Positions 57,169 through 64,000 of a stretch of 64,000 nt of DNA are shown one piece after another. The position numbers and the translations under genes are program-made. This stretch comes from Camarhynchus parvulus (taxonomy: Eukaryota; Chordata; Aves; Passeriformes; Thraupidae). How positions within the stretch are numbered: position 1 is the first letter of the stretch; each line of letters opens with the position of its first letter. The notes under the pieces are model-generated. The model did no database searches. It had not been told where the DNA came from and worked only from the letters and a program-made list of their open reading frames with translations. The stretch covers positions 62,406,965-62,470,964 of the forward strand of contig NC_044572.1 of the NCBI RefSeq assembly GCF_901933205.1. Direction: 5' to 3'.

Positions 57169-60100
57169 GGTGTCTTTTATTCACTTCTCCTCAACTAAGC
57201 AAGTAGAACAGCCAGCAGTGTTGAATATACTGGCATTCATCTACCTGGACAAAGTATTTGGAATAAAGCATCAAAGTGTAGAACTGCCTCTTAAAGCATC
57301 AAGAGACAACAGCAAGATCCTGCAAAGCTAATTCCTAGGATAAGGAATATAAGTAGGTAGGTTGCTGGAGAACCAGTAGCTCCAGATGCAAGTCTTATTT
57401 CATGAGAAACAACCATCTGGAGTCTTACCAAAAATGGAAGGTATTTGTAAGTGTCAAAAACCAGAGCTGCCCTTAACATGTTGTGAATTCCAGTTCATAA
57501 CAAAAGCATGTATAAATTCAGATACATTCTATGATACGAAATCAGGGTGTACTGCTGTTTATTTAAAATCCAAAGTTTACATATAAGCTAATGAGTTGTG
57601 GACAGATTGATTTAAGAGGAATCAAGAGCTGACATTCCTCACCTTAAATAAAACTGATCCCTTCACCCTTCAGGCACAAAAAAACAAACAAGAGGGTCTT
57701 TTAGTTGAACCTTGCAACCAGCCCCATGGGCTTCTGCCACTGACAGCCTCAGGAGCACCTTGCATCTGGCAGGGCCGTGTTGTGCAAAGCCAGATGTGGA
57801 AAGAACCCTCACTTAGGGACCACAGTAGTCCAGAAAGCCCTACCAAAGGTCTGCCCTACAAAAATGGAGGTCATTCTTTCCTAATGAGTAAAGCCTTTTG
57901 TACTGACAAGGTTTGTTCTTCCCGGCTGCTCTGCATTCTTGTAGCATAACCCTGAGGGCTTCCCCCCCACCCTTTACCTGCAAAATAAAATTTCTGGGTC
58001 ATTTCTGCAGAATATTTGCATCCCAGCTTTAACAGGGCTAAAGTCACTCATCCTTACCTTGGTTTACTTATTTCTCAGCCTTAGTGTGGAAACAAGTCCA
58101 GCAATCATCTTCTGCCCTAGTCGCCTTTTCCTTGCAATGAAAGAACCAAACCATTTCCTCTCTCTTCCCCCACTCCCTCTGAGCACCTTTTCCCCACTTC
58201 TATTTAATGTCTGCCCTGTTAATGTGATTATGTGAAACCCTGAAAGATAATCTTTATGGAAACATTTGACAAGTGGCCAAAAAATACCGCTGATACCCAG
58301 ACATGGAAAGGAAGGAACCCCATGAATGTGCTTGCTAGACTGCACAGAACCCATCTCTGTGATGAGCACACATGTCATGCTAAGGAGATTAAAACAAGAG
58401 ATGAAAATAAATTACAGGGAGCAGAGAAAAAGTAGATGGGGCCTGGGTGTCTCAGGGGGTGTTTAATGAGATAGATTTTCACCTCGGGGTCAGCTGCCTG
58501 AATCCGATGCAGGCTCTCAGCAGCAGAGCTCTCACAGCCCCTCAGATGCCAGATTGGCACTAACTGATATGAAATAAGTTGTTAGCCTGGGTTTATCCCT
58601 GAAGGAATAATGGTCAGACCTCTTCATCAAGAAATATGGCCGCCTGCTGCATTTCCTTCCTTACTTCCGGTCAAGCCTGGCCATGCCAGCTACCCAGAGG
58701 AGTCCAGCCCACATCCCTGTCACTCTGTTTGGTGGGTGGGTCATTGCAAAGGGCGAGCGCCAGCCAGGCAGGTTCTGAGGGATGAATCCAGAGCCAGTAA
58801 CCATGTAGAATAGGGAGGGCATCCTTCCCATGCCAAAGCAAGGATGAAGCTTTTGAATACCACATAGAGCCACACACTGCCAGAGCTGTCTGAAAAACAG
58901 AAATTATGCTTTCTTGGGAGAAGAAAGTGAAAAAAGTATGATTGGGTACTTTGTCACCTCCAAATTAGGAGAACAGAAATGCTGATAATTTCTTGTGGTG
59001 CAGAAAGTCTGAATTATTTCACTTTGCATACTCAACTGAAGTTGAGTATTACATATTGAAAAGCTGAGGTAACACATATTTGTTCTGACCTTTTCAACTC
59101 GATTGTCCTTACATTCACACAGGAAAGCAAGAGTGAGCTCAGGTGTTTCTTGCAACAACGTCTCATAGATTTCAGAAAAACATATTCAAACAAAAAATAA
59201 CAATCTCATAGCAAAATATAACAAAACAACCACTTTATCCTTAGTTGTTCTTGAAGAAATATGTTGGCAAATCACCACCTAAATTAAGATGAGACCAAAC
59301 AGCTTTTTATTTCTGCATAGTGTGTATGTTTTTTTAAAAAGAACAATGTTTTAAACAGGTTATTTTCCCCAAACCAGTCTTCAATCCCATAATATGCAAC
59401 AGCCTTTCTGCATGATACATAACACAAGTCATTTTAAGTGAAATCCCAGCCCTGCCAAGGTCAGGCCTGGGAATTCGTCTGTGGATTTCAGCATGGCCTG
59501 GATTCCTCTCTAAATCTGTGCATTGTAAATCCCTGGCTGTGAAGAAAGGATAATGCTACCTTCTGTAATGGACAGGGAGCTGCTGCACAGCAATTAAGAA
59601 AAACAAACAGATGAACACTAAACTATGCTTTTAGAGTATATTGCCTGTGTGGGCTGGCATTACCCATAATGTTATAGGGAAAAAAGGCACATCCTTGCCA
59701 GCATAGCTCTTTCCAGTCTAGGTTCATTTCAGTGACAGAATAATATCTATCTCCATACTGGTGAAGTGCCCCCACTTACTGCCAAGAGGGACAGAGAAGG
59801 CATTTATTTCACTGCAAATTTAGGGGGTGGACATGCAGGAGGAGCAGTCCCACCAGTGAACCAGCACCTGGTAGGCAGCAGATGTTGCCAGATTTTGGCC
59901 TAGAGGCAGCTGGGTGTGGCTGAATATTGCCTGGCATCCTGGGTGGTTCTAACAAGGTGAACCCTTAAAGTACTGAGACAATGATTAGATCAGCCAGACA
60001 GGAAAGACAAATAATAAAGCAGGGGCCTAGCAGGATTTCAGAATGAGCATGTCTTTCTGGAGACCTCAGCTGGGGGCTGCTTGCTGAGATGGTGGGGATT

Positions 60101-60404
60101 GAAGCTGAAGTAACCAGGGTATCCCTGGAGTGCTTGTCAGTGCCCCACTAAGCCAATGCACGAGCAAGCCACCTTTTGGCCTGGAAACTTTCCAAAGTGG
60201 AGTATTAGTTATTGTGGCAAAGGGTAAAGCAGGTGGCTCGATCCCCTGTGAGTTTCACTCATGCGCAGTTGTGGGAGCTGACTTAGATCAGTGTTTTTAC
60301 AACCACCACTGTAAGTTACGGTGGGTGTCCAGCTTTGTAGGTGTTTGGGTCTTGCTTTACTGGCACACCTAAGAACCCAAGAGGGAAAGAAAAGAAGATA
60401 TGGG

Positions 60405-60421
60405 TTTTTTTTTTTTTTTTT
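60405..60421 (+). repeat. Poly-T tract (17 T)
   Basis: An uninterrupted run of 17 T. It could be the reverse complement of an old poly-A tail, but no retrocopy is recognisable to its left. Confidence 0.9.
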
Positions 60422-60641
60422 GTAATTTGCAAGTTCTGTTATCCTACAATGGTTTTAGAAATGATCCATGTATATGTGACACAAACCAGAGAAAAAGTTG
60501 TACTGATGTTAAGGAACTGTGGTGGGGTGTGCTCACACATGTATATGCAGACGTGTGTGCATGCACTTGACTCCATGTGTTTGTATGTGCACACGAGACT
60601 GAGCTGTGATGCTGCTTCTCTCTCGACTCAGAGAACCATTG

Positions 60642-60697
60642 AGGTCCTATTTAGGTGGAAAAACCTTTAGGTCCTCATTTAGGTGGAAAAAACCTTT
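60642..60697. repeat. Tandem duplication of about 28 bp at CR1 edge
   Basis: AGGTCCTATTTAGGTGGAAA (60642) is repeated as AGGTCCTCATTTAGGTGGAA (60669), and each copy is followed by AACCTTT. The duplication sits at the CR1 3' boundary, so part of it may be the CR1 'GGTTGGAAAAGACCTTT'-like tip. Confidence 0.8.
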
Positions 60698-61435
60698 CAG
60701 ATTGTTGACTCCAACTTTTAATCCAGCACTGCCATGTCCCTAAATGCTACATGCACATCTCTTAAATACCTCCAGGGATGCTGACTTAACCACTTCCCTG
60801 CGTAGCCTGTTCCAGTGCTTGACCATCCTTTCTCTGAAGAAATTTTTCATAATATCCAATCTCAACCTCCCCTGGTGCAACTTGAGGCTGTTTCCTCATC
60901 CTGTCTCCTGATGCTTGGGAGAGATGAACCCTTACCTCACTACACCCTCCTTTTAGGTTGTTGTAGAGAGGGATAAGATCCCCCCTAAGCCTCCTTTTCT
61001 CTAGGCTAAACACCCCAGCTTCCTCAGCTTCATCAGACCTCTGCTCCTGATCCTTCCCCAGCTCCATTTCCATTCTCTGGACATGCTCCAGTCTTTGTTG
61101 CAGTGAGGAGCCCAAAACTGAACACAGCACTTGAGGTGTGGCCTCACCAGTGCCAAGTACAGAGGGACAATCACTGCCCTGCTCCTGCTGGCCATGCTAA
61201 TCACTGACAAAGGCCAGGATGCCAATGTCCTTTTGACCACCTGGGCACTGCTGCCTCATGTTAAGCCACTGCTGACCTACACCTCACCAGGTCCTTTGCC
61301 ACTGGGCAGCTTTCCAGCATCTCTTCCCTAGTCCTGTAGTGTTACATGGTGTTGTTGTGATGTTAGGGCAGGACCTGGCACTAAGTCTCGTTGAGCCTCA
61401 TACAAGTGGCCTCTGCCCACTGATCCACTCTTAAT
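60686..61435 (-). mobile_element. CR1 LINE fragment, 3' region and end of ORF2
   Basis: An antisense CR1 runs from its diverged 3' tip into the C-terminal end of ORF2. Frames at 60786-61130 and 61001-61240 read [20 protein letters not shown] and [16 protein letters not shown] in different phases, the CR1 hallmarks also seen at 35646-36164. It ends near 61435, truncated before the reverse-transcriptase core. Confidence 0.88.
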
Positions 61436-64000
61436 TCTAATTTGTTCAGATATTGTAAATCAGTCCAACATAAACTAAGTTTTCCAATATTTTAGGAAGT
61501 AAGAGTACTGACCTCATAATGCCTGACCCACCAGAAGCTGCACATGGGACCTGGCTTCCCTGTAGCCATGTAGAGGCAACTGCTACTTCTTGGACAGAGG
61601 GCAGGACCCCTGCAACAGAAAGCTTACATTAAACGCTATGATGTGCAAATCTTACCTAAACCAGGTGATCTGGAAGATGTAGTCAATTCCCACTGTTGTT
61701 ATGTCACTAGTGTTACCCATCACAGAAAATGATGCAAAATAGGGCTCACTAAGGCTTTAAGTGGGTTTTGAAAAAGCTGTTTTATATGTCACAGCTGGGA
61801 TATTTGTAAAATGCTGTGGGTTTCCATGGAAAATTTCTTTGCCCTTTTTAGTTCTTTATTCAAAGACACACTAAAAAGGGCTCAAGTAATTTGTATAAAA
61901 TAAATCAAATTTTCAACAGGTAACATAATTTGATCATACAATGAAAAATTAAGCTGAAACCAGGCCCAATTTGTATCCATGTAAGCCTCCATGTGTCAAG
62001 CACAATTTTAGCAAGACGGTTAAAGCAACTACTTGTTTTACTTACGGATTTTTGAGGATCTTGCTGTAAGAGATTTTAATCAAGATTCAATATTTCTGAG
62101 TAGAACCTAACCCTATATAAGCAAGGACAAAGATGGGATCAGTAGCTCTGTGCCTCCGTCTAAGTTCACAGATCATAATCTAAAGCTGACTGGAGATTGA
62201 CAACTCCCTTTCCCCTTAGCTTTCAAGGCCTTAAAGTTGGTTTTCCCCCTTCCTGGGAACAAAATTTAAATGGCTAAATTTTTTTTTAATGGAAACATAG
62301 CAGCATCAGAACAGCTGTTTGAGAGTCCAAATTTTCTTCTTCTCATTCAGGAAAGGAGAAGGTCATGACAAAGAGAAAAGGTTATGAGAAACTGGATTCT
62401 TGCGCCCCTATGTCCAGAGCAACACTTTCCCCGTATGATGCAGTGGGGGAACCTGGTGCTCCACAGCCATTACTCAAAGCTCCAGGTTAGCAAGAAAGTT
62501 GCTCACTGTCTTTGGTCTATTTCTTTTCCTCCAGCCATTAAATGAGAAATTTAATCAAATCCGATTAATTGCAGGAACATTTCACTCAGCTGCGTGTGTT
62601 TGGAGCTGCTTTGCTGTCAGCCCGCCCGGGATGATGAGATTATCCATGCTTATTAATATGATTCCACTTAACTCTGCCGCTGCTTGATATTCTGAGGCAC
62701 AAAAAATTGTGCAGCAAAGGCTGTCTCTGGATGAAAAAAGGCCTCTCTTCCGTAATGTTGTTTGCATACTCCTTCTATGTGCATCTTAAGTGCAGGCCTA
62801 AACCCTTGCAGGAGTGGAGCCAAAACAGGCTGAATTCCTGTGCCGTCCATTGGTGTTGCTGATGCACAACATGTGCCAGGCTCATGTGAGCCCATGCAAT
62901 CTCAGATGCTGTTCTCCACATCCCCACTTGCCCCCTTGTTAAGACCCTGTAGACCCAGAATCTCAATTCCTCTTGGCCTTTGCCAGTTAGGAACTGAATC
63001 TCCAGGTCATCACCATGTGGGTAATTTTTTCCCCTTATTTGTATGGTAACTTCAGTCTGGTTGATTTCTGTTCACTGTTCAGAAATAGATAAAAAAGGAA
63101 ATAATGTTTGCCTAGGAAATTAAATACTCTTGAAAACGTAGTCACATAGATTAGGAAAAAAGGACAGGCTTCAAAACAGTAAGTCTGGGGGCCAAATTTT
63201 CCAATGTCGAGATCAGTTAGTGCTCCACACCCATGTCATCATCACACGTGTCATCACAAGACGCCACATTTGCTGCGTGCCTCTATCCTGCGTGGTGGTG
63301 CAAATGCTGGCTTTTTCTTCAGAGGCATCCATCCTCAAATGGCACTAATGCATCTCAGCTCCTATTTGAGATGTGGTAGGAAAACATGGCATCTGGCACA
63401 GGATTATTCTGCACTATTTACATGCCAACAAGTGACACTCAAGCCGTTTCCTGAGGATCTGGGACCAGCTGATGTCTCTTGCAGACTCTTAATTCCCCAG
63501 GGAAGAACTGTGTGAGTGCTTTTTCCCTTCTTTTTCTGTCATATGCTGCTCTTTACTGAGCTGGGAACAGGGTATGGTTTGGCTGCCTCTAGCCCCTCAG
63601 AATTAATGCCCATTAATGTCAGTAACCGCATTCCTACAAACTCAATTTCATGTCTAATTTTAATAGAATCCTCTTCAGATACAGTAAAACCTTCAATTAG
63701 CCCAGTTACTTTTGGGAAGGCAGAGGACAGTAAGGATGCTTGTAAAAGATGAAGAACAGCCCTAGTGGGAATAGAAGTAGTAGGATTCTGGATTTAATAA
63801 AGGATTGCCTGGATCACTTCTAGTCTATAGCTAAAAAAAGGAAGTACGGAAACAAATCAACGCAATGGAAAGGACAGAGGATTTAAGGAGCCTGAGAGTC
63901 AAAAAATTCCCATACCCCCAGCTTTCTGACCAGGAGAAAGTCACCTTTAATATCTCAGTCTTCCTATCTAGATAATAGAGGATGTGACACAGGCTCATGT
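61436..64000. other. Intergenic, no gene seen to window end
   Basis: 2.6 kb of gene-free sequence. It includes a compact motif-rich block at 62530-62700 that I flag as a possible regulatory element. Frames at 63204-63752 resemble nothing known. Confidence 0.55.
62530..62700. promoter_or_regulatory. Possible conserved developmental enhancer
   Basis: The non-repetitive block carries clustered homeodomain-type cores (TTTAATCAAAT, CGATTAATTGC, CTTATTAATATG), a GATTATCC site and several CpGs (ATCCGATT, GCTGCGTG, CCCGCCCGGG, TGCCGCTG) in a CpG-poor surrounding. That mixture is typical of deeply conserved elements in gene deserts. Conservation and activity are not shown by this sequence. Confidence 0.28.

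Larger units (their letters stand above)
48605..60641. other. Intergenic gene desert, no gene seen
   Basis: 12 kb without an identifiable exon or large repeat. It has T-rich tracts (52660-52735), A-rich tracts (49490-49545, 55887-55920) and a pyrimidine-rich strand (56455-56640). Frames up to 137 codons (53332-53745) occur but overlap frames on the other strand and match nothing I know. Two blocks with enhancer-like composition (about 52330-52580 and 58375-58600) are discussed as findings. Confidence 0.5.

Noticed and set aside
1..64000. A CRISPR array, operon, toxin system or other new multi-gene system
   Set aside because: There are no regularly spaced repeats and no clustered genes; the sequence is vertebrate with a single spliced gene.

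Overview
This is vertebrate nuclear DNA, almost certainly from a bird and probably from a songbird. There are no bacterial-style operons. The evidence is (i) a spliced immune gene with bird-like CD83 sequence, (ii) several CR1 LINE copies, the dominant retrotransposon of bird genomes, and (iii) solo LTRs that resemble endogenous-retrovirus LTR families I know from passerine genomes. The LTR family assignment is from memory, not from a search.

The only protein-coding gene I can support is CD83, on the + strand. It has five coding exons at 1947-1989, 2113-2243, 12456-12672, 12788-12891 and 14653-14811. They encode a 217-residue type I membrane protein: signal peptide, one V-type Ig domain, one transmembrane helix and a cytoplasmic tail. 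All four introns have GT-AG ends and the reading phase is kept throughout. Two strong NF-kappaB motifs lie 115-165 bp before the start codon. An interferon-type (ISRE) motif lies about 0.9 kb upstream. A 3' UTR of about 1.5 kb probably ends at an AATAAA (16321) followed by a GU-rich stretch.

Intron 2 (10.2 kb) holds an old CR1 fragment and an antisense solo LTR (11614-12201) flanked by a 6-bp target-site duplication. Downstream, 16.8-20.7 kb is a CR1 split by a + strand LTR. From 20.7 kb to the end I see no gene. This fits the large gene desert that lies between CD83 and JARID2 in other amniotes (known synteny; JARID2 is not in the window). The desert contains CR1 fragments at 24.2, 30.1 and 60.7 kb, a solo LTR at 33.9 kb, and a roughly 3-kb CR1 with recognisable endonuclease and reverse-transcriptase remnants at 35.5-38.5 kb. 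It also holds a much older CR1/L3-like reverse-transcriptase relic at 40.8-41.7 kb, simple repeats, and a few stretches that look like conserved regulatory DNA by composition only.

I found no CRISPR array, tRNA, rRNA or new multi-gene system. The most interesting points are specific to CD83: loss of the partner for one of the two Ig-domain disulfides, a C-terminus that looks like a different PDZ-ligand class, and the kappaB-rich promoter. The most interesting non-genic points are the transposon nesting and the ancient LINE relic.
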